This document shows, piece by piece, positions 1 to 10,924 of a stretch of DNA of 64,000 nt. Position 1 is the first letter of the stretch, and each line of letters begins with the position of its first letter. The notes below the pieces were generated by a model, which saw only the letters and a program-made list of their open reading frames with translations, was not told the origin of the DNA and searched no databases. Position numbers and translations under genes: made by a program. Source of the DNA: Cryptomeria japonica (Eukaryota > Streptophyta > Pinopsida > Cupressales > Cupressaceae); NCBI RefSeq assembly GCF_030272615.1, contig NC_081413.1, positions 551,302,136-551,366,135 of the forward strand. Direction: 5' to 3'.

Positions 1-7
1 CATAGTC

Positions 8-1756
8 CTACATTTCTTTATCTTTCTGACAGGTAGCATTTCTCCGGGCATCCAAAATATCATACAACTCTTTAGGTAACTCAGAAGATAACTTAATTAT
101 TGCCCTACTAAATTTATTCATATAGTGTGCAACTACCTCTTCAACTTCCCTTCTCTCATTATCACCAGCATTTTTATAATATACAGCTAAATTATTTAAA
201 TTACCATCCTTCATTACCTCATTCTTGACATCATCTAAGGTTTTGGGAGGAATAATTGTACATGAACCTTTGATCTTACCGAATTCCAAGGCCTCATCCA
301 ATTCTGATTTTTGTTTCCGGCTTTTAGGCTTTCCGGATGATTCACCCTGGATTCTATTCTTCTTGGAAGGTGGAGCATCACTAGATGGCTTTCTTACAAC
401 TCGAGCATAAGTAGTTGTCTTCTTGACTTTCCCAACCTCCTCATCCGATTCAATCTCCTCCTCGACTGCAACAAATTTTCTTGTGGATTTCTCCTTCTTC
501 CTCTTATCAATTCGACTAGTAGATATTGTTGGTTTGGGTTTCGGTGGAGGTACCAGTTTCTTTACTTTGGAGGTAGGAGAAGATCTACTAGGCTTGGGCT
601 TTTTAGGCACAGTTGCCGGATTGACTACATCTTCTTCCCTCAAAATTCTTTGAGCTCTTTCCCTCTGCACAACCTCTTTTGTCAATCCTATCTGCTCAAC
701 AACAACCTCTACTTCTTTCTGGATCTTCCTTTTCCTTGTCGGTTCAAAGAACTGTTGGTGCAAGATTAAGTCCTTTTCCCTAAAGGTACCAAATGTTGGT
801 TCCTTTCCATCCACTAGCTGACTCAACATGTGTTGAGCATATGCATCAAGAGTGATAGCATCAGCTTCATATCCCATAGGAAAAATCCATATAGTCCTTG
901 GCTCGACTACTTCCATTAGGCATTGATCCTTATCAACCATGAAGCAAATGGTTTTCTCATACTTCCACACTATTTCGTTTGGAATTATTTCCCTGTTCTT
1001 CATAGTGGCTTGAAGGTTTTTAAAATATCCCCACAAGGCTGATATTCTCATTGTGTTGTCACTGATTGCCATTATGCCTTCCTTGATCTACATGGCCATC
1101 GGTTTATCATAGGCCCATTGGACCTTTCCTTGTATATTGGGGATCTCATTCATGAAGTATAAGACCAAACAAATAATAAGAGAACCAAATTTGAATGTAT
1201 GTTTTTTATTATGTTTTATTTTCTTTAGATTACTCATTAATTCATTGAGAAAGACTATACACAAGTTGTACCTTTTATCCTCTTTCAACATCTGATATGC
1301 AGAGTAGATTGATGTTCCAGAGACAAAATTTTGTCTGCTAGATTGATAGACTTTGTAGCCGACCACCATTGATGCAAATCTAACATCATGCTCCAGAATG
1401 TCACTTATAGTTATTTCTCTATTGTCAAATATTGAACTAATAGTGGCTATCACAGTGTTATTTTATATTTTCCTTGGGCTAGGTACTTCACTAGATGCGC
1501 TCAAACATGTCATGGCCTGAATTGTCTGTTTAATGATCTTATGTGGCTTATCGAACCACATGAATTCATCATGGATTCGACTGAGAATGTATTGGATCCA
1601 TTTCTTTTCATCAAAATTCAGAAAATGAACGAACTGAGAAAAACCCTTATTTTGCAAAATCTTATATTCCAGCTTAAGATTTCCCAAAGTTTCTGCCAAC
1701 TATTGATTGTACAAGGTTAGCATGTTTGCACTCCAAAGTTCTTCAAGATCACAGTG
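8..1756 (-). pseudogene. First ORF of a minus-strand LTR retroelement, gag position, broken by three stops
   Basis: One reading frame stays open for about 580 codons, interrupted only by TAG at 1700-1702, TAA at 1463-1465 and TAG at 1088-1090, with no frameshift, and ends at a TAG at 8-10. It lies directly downstream of an LTR and primer-site candidate on the same strand, so it occupies the gag position. The first two thirds are globular-looking. The last third is rich in Lys, Pro, Ser and Glu (Pro-Lys patch at about 820-500), as in a nucleic-acid-binding or disordered tail. I see no CCHC knuckle, protease motif or known gag domain and do not recognise the family. It could instead be an extra ORF carried by the element. 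The true start is not resolved; coding-like codons reach about 1756. Confidence 0.55.
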
Positions 1757-1922
1757 TATGTAAGACCTTCTATCTTTGTATCACTTTGATTGAAATTAGA
1801 AATAGAACTAATAAAAGAAGATAACAAATGCATTTTAAAAATAGTAAACTACATTAAAGAAGCAATGCAGTAGTGAAGGAATGATAAAGAATTCTTTTGA
1901 AAATAATATAGAAGAAGTGTTC

Positions 1923-1940
1923 ACATCGAGTTCACCAAAA
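1923..1940 (-). other. Primer binding site candidate
   Basis: Directly inside the LTR edge the minus strand reads TTTTGGTGAACTCGATGTGA. The TGG after a short gap is what pairs with a tRNA 3' CCA end. I cannot name the tRNA. Position and the TGG support the call. Confidence 0.5.
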
Positions 1941-3155
1941 TGTAGAGGTGGGAATTTGTTACCTCTAAGATGATGAATCTCAGAGAACAAACTATTCACT
2001 GCTACCTCATTTGAACTAGTGCTAAGGTGAGCCAGGGAATAAAAACAATAGAGTCAAGTGGTTAATCGCAATCTGAGGCTCTTAGATGACTCTGTCAAGC
2101 CTCTGTTCAAAGGACAAATGCGCAAGTCTGGGACACCAATACGGCATGCTATCGTCCTGTACAAACAAGGTACACAGTTCGTACATGAAGTTCCAGGTGT
2201 GATTATAATGCATAAAACACGAAAAGAAATGAAGCTAAGATAGTAAATGCGATATACGAAATAACCAAGATAAAATGGAAGGAGAAAAGGGAAGAAAGTA
2301 GACAAACAATAGGTCCACTCTATGAAGCCTCTAGCCATATAAATATTCTCTAATATAACCTGCACACAAGCCGGAAAAGAAAAATGTTTGAGGCTTCTTG
2401 GGGACTTGCCTTAGTCAAATCCCTATTTTGGTGTTTCCACCTCCACAGACAGCCAGATAGATTGATAGAATAAAAGATAAATAAAAGATAATATAAGCAA
2501 TAAATGATAGAAGAGGGATGTGATAAATCCCAAGATGCCCAAAGACATGATAAATAGATAGATATTATCAAAGAGGCTTGAGAAATCCAAGAGAGTTGTA
2601 AAAGAATACTGTGAGAACTTCAGAGTGTCGTAGAAAAAAAGAGACTGTTATAGCAAGCGAGAGAGAGCCAAAGAAAGTTGTGAGAGACAAGAGAACGAGA
2701 GCGATTGTATGGAGGAACTAGCAAGACTGAAATAAGAGAAAAGATCCATTTAAAATGAGAGAAGAGGAGGGAAAAAAAGGGTTGGCAAGCCGTTTGAAAG
2801 ATTCAGGACCGTTTCCACCGACATATGCAGGTGACAAGTGGAAAGACATGCCTAGAACCGACATTCAAACATTGAGATTTTGTAGGAGGAATGTGTGGTG
2901 CATAGACGTCCATGTGACGTACTAGTGTCCAAATGAATCACGCTCAAAAAATGGTAGGAGACAAGGGAGACACGTGGCTAACATGAAACAAAAGACGAAG
3001 GATAGCTGCTGGAAGGTGTATTGAGCAACCTGAGAGGGAAAAGTTGATGTAAGGGTTGAGGTGAGCCTACTTAGGTGCTAGGAGAATGGACACCAAAGTG
3101 GTTACAAAAGATGTAGGTCAAATTACAAAGGGGTATGTAATTTTTTGACACTACA
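1941..3155 (-). mobile_element. 5' LTR of left-edge retroelement
   Basis: The segment starts TGTAG and ends CTACA, a perfect 5-bp inverted terminus with the canonical TG/CA. On the minus strand it begins TGTAGTGTCAAAAAATTACA. It is followed on that strand by the primer-site candidate and then the long ORF, which is the order expected of a 5' LTR. Length is 1215 bp. The partner LTR and the left target duplication lie outside the window, so the boundaries rest on the termini and primer site only. The flank right of the LTR is ACTCA. Confidence 0.6.
2336..2446 (-). promoter_or_regulatory. Probable LTR core promoter
   Basis: On the minus strand a conserved block, GGAGGTGG then TTTGACTAAGG (2408-2446), precedes TATA-like sequences (GTTATATTAG near 2350-2359 and TATTTATATGG near 2336-2345). 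A matching block sits just upstream of a clear TATA box in the LTR-like region at 61009-61062. The placement about 400 bp from the LTR inner end fits a U3/R boundary. Confidence 0.4.
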
Positions 3156-3159
3156 ACTC

Positions 3160-4530
3160 ATACAATATATTCTCATGAAAAATGACCATAAATTGATGCA
3201 TTGCAATATTTTTAGTAACAAATTCACAACTTCTTTCTTCTTTGCCATCTTTTAGACTATAGGCCACTATCTTATGTTTGCCAAATTCCACTAGCTCATT
3301 GTCAATAACATGTGTACTCTCTATTGTTCATACATTGGCAAATTTTGCAAGGCATCGTAATGAACACATGTGCCATCCACACATACGTTAATGTAAAATT
3401 GTTGACCATCAACTCTTTGACATAAAATGGTAGATATGAAACCCCTTGAAGATCTAGGTGGGACCTTTATGTTACATTCCTATAATATATGGGTAGTATG
3501 CAAATGTACACATATATGTCGATAAACATCATAATGATTAGAAAATTCAATGTGTACTCTACAAAAAGTTGTGCATGTGTGATTTATTTGACATAAAAAG
3601 GCTTTACCATTTCAAAAAATCTTTAGCTAATTTTAATTTGAGGATACATCTCAAGAAACCTGGCAAAAAATTGTGTTTGAGTCGTATCCAAAAAATTCTT
3701 TGGATGTGGATCATGAATTTGACTACCAATTCTCCTCCTTACAACATCTCTTTGATCAGGAGAGACCCATGTGTTAGTCTCTTAAAATTATTCAGTTAAG
3801 GATATCAAGGCTTCAACAATTGCTTTATCTTTTTGGGATAGTCTACCAGAAATGCCCATACTTCTTTGTCATTTGGATCCTCAACTCTTTCATGCCTTCC
3901 CACGGCTCTCATTAGAGATTTTCTATTTATTTTTGTTTCTTTACTTATCATTCTAATGAGCTGAGATTTCTTAGTTTGAGTTCTTACTATTGTTGATGTG
4001 AGGACATATCGTCTGACATTGCTATCTTTCGTGTGTGATGTAGATCCCACACTCTCATATACACTAAATAGATTCTTCACAATTTATTTCTCACTTAAAT
4101 CATTTGATGCTCTTAGCCCAAGAATCTTCATGATGGGCCTAAATTTCACATTTCTCATTATTTCAACAAATAGTTGACATCTTATGGTCTCATTTAACTT
4201 CTCAAACTACAATCTCCAAACTTGGTTAGCATATCTTTGACAAGTAGGCTTTGAAATCTTATCAACCATTGGTTGCAAAATATTAGCATCAATATCAATC
4301 AAATAATTAGGCTTTCTATACAAAATTCAATGAGGTGTTCTCAAAGTTTGAGTTTCCTCAATATTAGGAATGTTCTGGAAAATATTAGGAATGTTCTGAA
4401 AGTCTTGCATGGATTCTTCATGTTCCTCTTAAATAAGTCTTCTTCTGTTGTGTTCAATTTCCTTCCTCCATGAATTTGCCTCATTCTTTCTCTTTTCTTT
4501 ACATTATTGGCTTCATGATCATCTAGTGTT
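3160..4530 (-). pseudogene. Decayed member of an unrecognised repeated protein family
   Basis: A minus-strand reading frame can be followed from about 4530 to 3160 through several breaks. It contains a basic region (KKRERMRQIHGGRKLN near 4500), a frameshift near 4450, in-frame stops, the stretch at 4080-3830, a frameshift at an A-run near 3830, then WVSPDQRDVVRRRIG, HPKNFLDTTQTQFF and CRVHIEFSNHYD motifs at 3760-3500. A further coding-like piece ends near 3170. The motif order suggests one gene, about 430 codons or more, perhaps a transposon-borne protein since such sequences tend to be multicopy in large plant genomes; that is inference. The left-edge LTR at 3155 appears to cut it off. I cannot assign a function. 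Confidence 0.5.
4355..4404 (+). repeat. Short tandem duplication inside the relic
   Basis: Two copies of AATATTAGGAATGTTCTG lie side by side. On the minus strand each encodes Asn-Ile-Pro-Asn-Ile. It keeps the reading frame of the relic. Confidence 0.75.
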
Positions 4531-5044
4531 AGAATCTTTCCTTAGTATGATGATGAATTCTACATGTATGCACAAGATATAGAGATTAGTTTATGACTTT
4601 TGTTATAAAAATCATATACTCTTTAGGATAGTCATGTTATCATGTAAGTTTCTTTGGTATCTTAGTATGCATGCACTCATTATATTATTCTCTCATTGAT
4701 CCACAGTTATTATATATTATAAAATTTAAACAAATAACTCATAATGAACATATAAATTATAAAAACATGAGAAAATTACCTCATATGATAAAAATCATAC
4801 CAAAAACTTCAAATTTTTGTCTTCTACCTTGTCCAACCAGCAAAAAGTTGGTCAAATGGTGATGGAATATGTTGTGATATGTCAATAGCATGAAAAGGTG
4901 TATCTTTGTTGTTATCAAATAAAATAGCAAACAAAACCAAAGAATGTGGGGCTAATTCATGGGTCAAATGTCCCTTCTTACCATTTTTCAAGGGTAGGCA
5001 ATTTGACGCATGCCAAATGTTATCAACTAACATTTTTAACATTC
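4531..5044. other. Non-coding stretch, no gene seen
   Basis: AT-rich sequence with no convincing coding frame. A 72-codon minus-strand ORF at 4824-5042 has no recognisable motif and is probably chance. Near 4999-5017 there is a near-palindromic ATTTGACGCATGCCAAAT, related to sequences on the other side of the GA-rich tract. Confidence 0.5.
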
Positions 5045-5657
5045 AACAAATGGGAATAGAGAGAGGAGGGGAAGAATGGGAGGGAGAGAGGGAAAGAGAA
5101 GGAGAGATACTTGAGAGAGAAAGAGAGGGAGAGAGGGAGAGATACTTGAGAGAGAAAGAGAAAGGGAGTGGGAGGGAGAGAATTGGAGAGAGAGAAACCT
5201 AAGAGAGGAGTGAAAGAGAGATAAAGGGTGAGAGGGAGAGAGACTAGAGAGAAAAATAGATAGAGAGAGACAGAGAGAGACAAAGAGACAAAGAGACAAA
5301 GAATGGGAGGGAGAGGAGCAAAGAGAGTGAGAGAGACTTGAGAGAGAAAGAGAGGGAGAGAGTGAGAGATACTTTAGAGAGAAAGAATGAGAGAGATATA
5401 GAGATGGGGGAAAAGAATGGGAGGGAGAGAGTAAGAGGGAAGAGAGAGGATGGAGGAGGGAGAGAGAGAGGATGGAGGGGAGAGAGAGAGAGAGAGAGAG
5501 AATGGGGGAGAGAGAGAAAGAGGGAAAGAGAGGGAGAGAATGGGAGAGAGGGAGACACCTGAGAGAGGGGAGAGAAAGAAAGATAGAGGGCGAGAGGGAG
5601 AGAGACTTGAGAGAGAAAGAGAAAGGGAGTAGGAGGGAGAAAGGTAAAGAGAGTTAA

Positions 5658-5707
<50 letters not shown>

Positions 5708-5813
5708 GGGGAGAAAGAGAGAGCCCAAGTGAAAGAGGAAAAGAGGGAGAGAGATACATGAGAGAGGGAGGAAAAGAGAGGTAGATACCTAGGGAGAAAT
5801 TGAGAGAGGGGCG

Positions 5814-5858
<45 letters not shown>

Positions 5859-6320
5859 AAGTGAAAGATAGAAAGAGAGGGAGAGATACCTAAGAGAGTG
5901 AGGAAAAGAGAGGCAGACCCCCTGGGGAAAGAGAGGGAGAGGTACCTAAGAGAGGGGGGAGGAAGGGAGGGATTGAAAGAGAGAGAGAGGGAGGAAGGAA
6001 GGTAGGGGTTGAGGGAGAGATTAGAGAGAGACCAATTGAGAGAGAGTGCCCAAGATAGAGAGAGGGGGGAAGGAAAGAGAGAGTGAGAGATAGAGAGAGA
6101 TCGAATGAGAGGGAGGACGGGATGGAAAGAGAGTAAGAGACCAAAGAGAGGGAGCCCAAGTTAGAGAGAGGGATGGAGGAAGGGAGGGTTGAGAAAGAGA
6201 GGAGGAGGAAGGTGGGAGTTGAGGGAGAGACTAGAGCAAGAGAAATCCCTAGAGAGAGAGAGAGAGAGAGAGTGGGAGGGAATACGTGGAAAGAGAGGGA
6301 GAGACTAGAGAGAGTGTTGA
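5045..6320 (+). repeat. GA-rich polypurine simple-sequence tract
   Basis: About 1.28 kb is almost pure purine on the plus strand. It is built of GAGAGA runs with interspersed GGGAGAGA, GAAAGAGA, CTTGAGAGAGAAAGAG and GCCCAAGT units. Pure (GA)n runs occur near 5665-5706 and 5818-5852. The recurring longer units, such as GAGAGATACTTGAGAGAGAA, show growth by duplication of mixed units and not simple dinucleotide slippage only. All ORFs reported inside are low-complexity artefacts. A small outlier run of (GA)n is at 6535-6553. Confidence 0.95.
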
Positions 6321-7578
6321 TACGAGCTTTTTGATTACTAAAATTTGACTGTCTGAAATTTATATGAATACTCTAAAAACTATAATTAGCATTATAACTC
6401 CTAGAGATATGAAACCACTCTCAAACATTATGCCAATATATACATAAAATATAACTTAAAGGAAGGGAAAAAGACATATTAAAATGCGACTTATACTTAA
6501 ATGTTATATTTTATGTATATACCGCATTGTCGAATAGAGAGAGAGAGAGATTGAAAAAATGTTAATGCAATACATTTGGCATGCACCTTATTTGGCGTGT
6601 GCCAAATAGGGCACGTGCTAAATACAAAATTTACATTTTTTAATTTGGTGTGCGTCATATTTGGAATGTGCCAAAGTAGTTCTGCCTTGGAAAAAGCCAA
6701 GCCTTGGGCTTAGATTTGCCTTTGGCATCCAACCCAAAGGCTTGGATTCCCTTCTCGAGCCTGAGACATTTTTTTCAACAAACATACAAAATTTTCTAAT
6801 ATTTTTATTCGTGCTCTTCATCAGGTTTGCACATGTTTCAATGCAAACAAAAATAAACACTATGACAGTGTCAATCTCTCTCTTACCTATCCACCTATAT
6901 AATTATTTTCTCATTTTAATTATGTTAAGGTCTTCATCTCTAATTTCTTTTGTTAGTGTGTCTTTTTTTGTCAAAAACCAACATGTCGTATTTTGGGCAT
7001 AGATTTTTACTCATTCATCAAATTTTTGACCAAATTACATTTTTAAAAACTAGACTCCATTCTACACAATTTAAAAAAGAAAGATAAATTATTTTTTTAT
7101 TAGTTTTCACAAATTTTAGGGGGGAGCACCCTCAAAGTTCTATTTTTCAAGATGTGTCCACTTCGAAGATTAGTAAAAAAAAAATCATGTATTCATTAAA
7201 AATTTAGCGGAAAAATATGGCATAAACTACATGGTGTTAGCTAATTTCTCACCCAAAGAAATTTTAAAAATTCCAAAGAAAAGTTGACATTTTAGGGGGA
7301 GCACACCAAGTGCTATGTTATGTTTTTCCTGAAAAAAAAATAGGACCACTTTGTGTGCTCCCCCTTTTTGAAACCCTTAATCTCCACCATTTTAAAAAAA
7401 AAATAGTAGTTTAAAAAGTAGACTTAGAGAACTACAACTCTTGCTCTTGTTGCAACTTCACATTTTGAGTGTAATCATCTTCATTTTCTTGTTGAAATTC
7501 AAATTTTGTTGATTTTAGAAAAGAGAAAAAAAGTGGCATCTTAGGACCCCTTTTTGGTCCCCCATCTTTGTGCACTTA
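6321..7578. other. AT-rich non-coding DNA with short inverted repeats
   Basis: No gene is visible. At 6580-6670 there are repeated TTTGGCRYGYGCCAAA-like palindromes, close relatives of one at about 5000 on the other side of the GA tract. A conserved GGGGAGCAC motif recurs at 7118, 7293 and (inverted) 7350. The 113-codon plus ORF at 6661-7002 has no motif and its composition matches the surrounding DNA. Confidence 0.5.
7292..7366. repeat. Imperfect inverted repeat
   Basis: The left arm starts GGGGGAGCACACCAAGTGCT and the right arm ends GTGTGCTCCCCC, whose reverse complement begins GGGGGAGCACAC. The arms are about 20 bp with a spacer of about 30 bp. A third, direct copy of the arm start is near 7118. 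It could be a small MITE-like palindrome; I see no target duplication. Confidence 0.5.
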
Positions 7579-7619
7579 CCTATATATATGTATATATGGA
7601 GAGAGAGAGAGAGAGAGAG
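7579..7619 (+). repeat. Compound (TA)n-(GA)n microsatellite
   Basis: Alternating TATATATATGTATATATGG is followed directly by about ten GA dinucleotides. Confidence 0.9.
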
Positions 7620-9640
7620 TAAATATGTGGTGCTTAAATGTAGCAATCAGCCCATGACAACTAAAAAGGAAAAATGAAAAAAACACTCTACAATACAATA
7701 TCTGACATTAAACAAATTGTTATGTTGAGAACTGCCCTGATTTGTAACTATCAAATGTGATTAATCAAAACAAATCCAAGTTATAGCTCTAGATTTAAGA
7801 TAATCTAACTTTATTAGTAAACAAGAACAATGATCCAAGATGTAAATGACTTTAGACGCATGGTGCTTGTATGCTTTTAGCAATGGGAAACATAAGAACC
7901 ATGCATTTTGCAACAAGCTTAGAAATACTAGCTAATATTCACAAAATCAATAAGAAAAAATTCTCAATTTCCATAAAATATTTTACATTTTATAAAAAAA
8001 TTGAGCAAAGATTGAAGATGGAAATTGGGAATAGAATTTTAAACTATTTTCCAATTTTAATTAGATTTTATACAGTTTATGCAAATTTTAGTAGATCTTA
8101 AAAATGAATAGAAATTGGGGCAAACCTTATTATAGGTTGACAAATATGTTAAGGAAGTTTTCATTATAAAAGCTAGACAGCTGAAAATATTAGCCACAAA
8201 AAATTTCTCAATTATCAGTTAAAATGAGAAAAAGTTGAACATACCCGCCACACAGCATTCTGTAGTGCATGACCCTTCTCAAAAAACATCCATCTTCACT
8301 TACTCTGTTACAAAATTTAAAGTCACTTAATTCTGTGAACTTGAATCTATGAACTTGAATAAATGTTATTTCTAATATAACAGCAAATGATTTTGCATTG
8401 CTTTAAATTTTAACCATACAAATTAGACATCAAATAAATATTGCACAGTAACAGATTGGATTTAGATGGGATGTTTTAAAGAATTTATAGCGGATTCAGA
8501 TGGGATGTTGTACAGAGTATATAGCGTTTTGATCATTTAATCTCATTTAAATGCTAATTTTATTATAAAAGCATGACCTAGGTTCAAAATTCAGCAGACT
8601 GTGAATGGATTTTAATTTTCAAAATGTTGAGGAAAGGTTTCAAATGCATGTCCAGTATTTCTTACACTCGTCCAAATTACTACCCTGCCTTGTAGTACTC
8701 ACTGGATTACCCAGTCTCACAAGCAATCAAAACAATCCCAAGGATACTGCAAATTGCAGGAAGAATAATTCCAACCTTGTAAACTATAAAAGGCCCATAA
8801 GTCGCGCCCCTACATATGTTCCAAAAGGGGCTTCCCTACGCACTTGGGGGTTCGCAATTTTATGGCTACGGGATAGGTAGTGAGATTGTTGTGGTGCAAT
8901 ATTTGTAAAATAGTTCAAATTTGATCCATACAATCACAGATATTTTGTCACCAAAGATTCAAATCATAGTGGTTAATTGGCTCAATTAAAACAAACTGAG
9001 ACCTATAATTTATATAAAGATTTACCTGTTTAGGGTTGTGTTCCAGGGATGTTGTCATAGATAAGATCAAAGTTCAAATCCAGGTGAGCTTTGGTCTAAG
9101 AATATGGTTGAATTTAGAAGTTCATTTTTAAAAAAATCTTCAAAAGAAAAGGAAACTGAGATCGCATAACCCTGACCGGGTGAATTAAAATAAAAAGAAA
9201 TTTTAGCCATGTTAAAATTATTGAAAAAAGAACATATATAGAGTCGGAGAGGAGATGGAATAAATTTACCTTGAGTTTCAAGTGGTTGAAAATCCTCGTA
9301 TGAAGGCAACAATATGATAATCTCTGCAAGTGTGACTCTGAAAATGAGGACCTGTTTTAGCCTGTATAATTTTAAATGTCATCTTCGACAAAATCCCACT
9401 TGGATGACATTCATTGTTTGGCGCGTGTATTGGCATAACGGATCCCTTTGTTTGAATGATAAAATTTGCATTTTTCTTTTTTTGAAGTGTGCATCTTGAT
9501 TTGTTTTATTGTATATAATTTTAAAAAAATAATATTTTCAATAGGTTTTCAACATAAAATTTAAATGCTTTGATGTTTTTTTAGATTAAATTATCTTATA
9601 ATTAAAAGATGCAATATTGTTCTTTTAAGAATTAAATTTT
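7620..9640. other. AT-rich non-coding DNA
   Basis: No gene recognised. Small ORFs (for example 8605-8880 plus, 91 codons, and 9067-9312 minus) lack motifs. A sequence GTTCAAATCC near 9073 resembles a pol III B box but has no A box at the right distance. A sentence-like repeat of GGATTCAGATGGGATGTT (8454-8516) occurs twice about 37 bp apart. Confidence 0.5.
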
Positions 9641-9656
9641 AATTTATCTTATACTT
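9641..9656. repeat. Target site duplication, left copy, of the SINE
   Basis: AATTTATCTTATACTT, identical to the copy at 9995-10010. Confidence 0.9.
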
Positions 9657-9994
9657 TTTTTTTTAATTGGTAATTGGTCGAAGCCTGGATAGCTTTTGAC
9701 TGGAGCTATGAACCAGTGGGGACACGGTAGGGGGCCCCATTCCCATTACATATTTTTGAATTATTATTATTATTATGTTTGATTAGATTGACCCCAAGAC
9801 CTTCCCATCCTATGGAAGGCCAAAAGTCGTAGCTTAGAGTTCCATTAGATTGACCCCAAGACCTTCCCCATCCTATGGAAGGCCAAGAGTCACAACTTAG
9901 AATTCCACTTCAGATGTCCCTATTGGGAATTGAACTTGGGTCTCCACAGTGAGAACCCAGTGTTTTAGCCAGTTAAGCTCAACCCCTTGGACAA
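9657..9994 (-). mobile_element. Complete tRNA-derived SINE
   Basis: On the minus strand the head carries a pol III A box (TGAGCTTAACTGG, 9969-9981) and B box (GTTCAATTCCC, 9925-9935) at tRNA-like spacing. The body holds a 62-bp tandem duplication, and the tail is an A-run (T10 on plus, 9655-9664). Perfect 16-bp direct repeats flank it, the hallmark of target-primed reverse transcription. Length is 338 bp. It needs LINE-encoded machinery to move and codes for nothing. The perfect duplication suggests insertion is recent relative to the neighbouring elements. Confidence 0.9.
9783..9907 (-). repeat. 62-bp tandem duplication inside the SINE
   Basis: Two copies (from 9783 and from 9845) share TTAGATTGACCCCAAGACC, TCCTATGGAAGGCC and a trailing CTTAGARTTCCA. 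They differ by a few substitutions and one base in the C-run. It may be a subfamily feature. Confidence 0.85.
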
Positions 9995-10010
9995 AATTTA
10001 TCTTATACTT
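9995..10010. repeat. Target site duplication, right copy, of the SINE
   Basis: AATTTATCTTATACTT, all 16 bases matching 9641-9656. Confidence 0.9.
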
Positions 10011-10255
10011 AAAATACATGTTTTAAACATAAAATTTAATTGTGTTAGTATATTTTTAAGTTAAATTATTCTTAAAAATATGTTTTTGATTAAAGACCAG
10101 CAAAAACTAAGGTGTTGACCCTTACAATAGCCTGCAGGCAGTGAAAAAACTAACCATGGGAGCAAGCCCATAAACAACAAGGTCAGACAAACAAACAAGA
10201 AAGCTTATCAGACAAACAAACTAACCAGTCCCTACTCAAGGGGAGGTAGAGACGC

Positions 10256-10913
10256 CTAAACCTTGACAGGGAGGGGATTAAGCAAGGGGGGAGGATTTTC
10301 CTTTTCACTTGAGATGAACCATAGTCCAGGCGATATAATCATTAAGACCACCAAGAGAGAGGTCGAGAAGAAGTGACTCCGTAGAGTTTTAGTGGGAAAT
10401 AGTATCAGAGTGATGTTGTAGAACCTCAAAAGGTTTTTGTGAAACAACAACAGCCTGTTGTGGAGGTACAACATTAGGAGAAAAAATAGTAGCAATGGTG
10501 GCATTAGGAGCAGATTCGATAGGTGTGGAACCAAGCTGCAAATTAGGAGCTACAGTTGAATCCCCATGGACAACAGTAGCATCAACAATAAAATTCTTAG
10601 CAAAGGACGACTCATCAGTCGAGTTAGTAGCATAGATAGTCAAATGATCCAAGGTGGTATCCTTCTACCAAGTATTTTCACCCTTGTGACGTAGGAGGGA
10701 GAAATTTGATGTTAAGTGACCCGTGGCAAAGCATTTTCTGCAACGAAAGGGGAGGCCCTCTGAGTCCAACGAATGAATCCAAGGCCTATCCTTGACCATA
10801 AGGACCACATCCCTAGGGAGAGGCGAGAAGATGTCAATATCCACTAGGATGTGAGAAAAGGTGGAGTGGCCCATGGGAGATGTTGCATCGTCATGTTGGC
10901 AACAATACAACAA
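10256..10913 (-). pseudogene. LINE ORF1-like relic with zinc knuckle
   Basis: The frame 10913-10389 reads through one in-frame TAG at 10665-10667. It has the ILVDIDIFSPLPRDVVL block followed by EGLPFRCRKCFATGHL, the arrangement seen in plant LINE ORF1 proteins (DUF4283 / zf-CCHC_4 region). The CX2CX4HX4C knuckle has lost its last cysteine, which is Phe here. Downstream is Ser/Thr/Pro-rich tail sequence. The N-terminal RNA-binding part is missing because a copia LTR begins at about 10925. No endonuclease or reverse transcriptase is present. Confidence 0.7.
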
Positions 10914-10924
10914 ATTGACAGGTG

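Noticed and set aside
225-653. Plus-strand ORFs opposite the left-edge ORF
   Set aside because: Antisense shadows of the minus frame, which has better composition and context.
5023-6159. Several ORFs of 60-170 codons in both strands of the GA-rich tract
   Set aside because: They translate to Ser-Leu-Pro or Arg-Glu repeats forced by the simple sequence; no start context or motif.
6661-7002. 113-codon plus ORF
   Set aside because: No motif, Phe/Ile/Leu-rich as expected from AT-rich DNA; start lies in the palindromic repeat.
8605-8880. 91-codon plus ORF
   Set aside because: No recognisable domain and no supporting signals; left as non-coding.
9060-9090. Possible second pol III element (GTTCAAATCC)
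   Set aside because: No A box at the right distance, no A tail, no flanking duplication.
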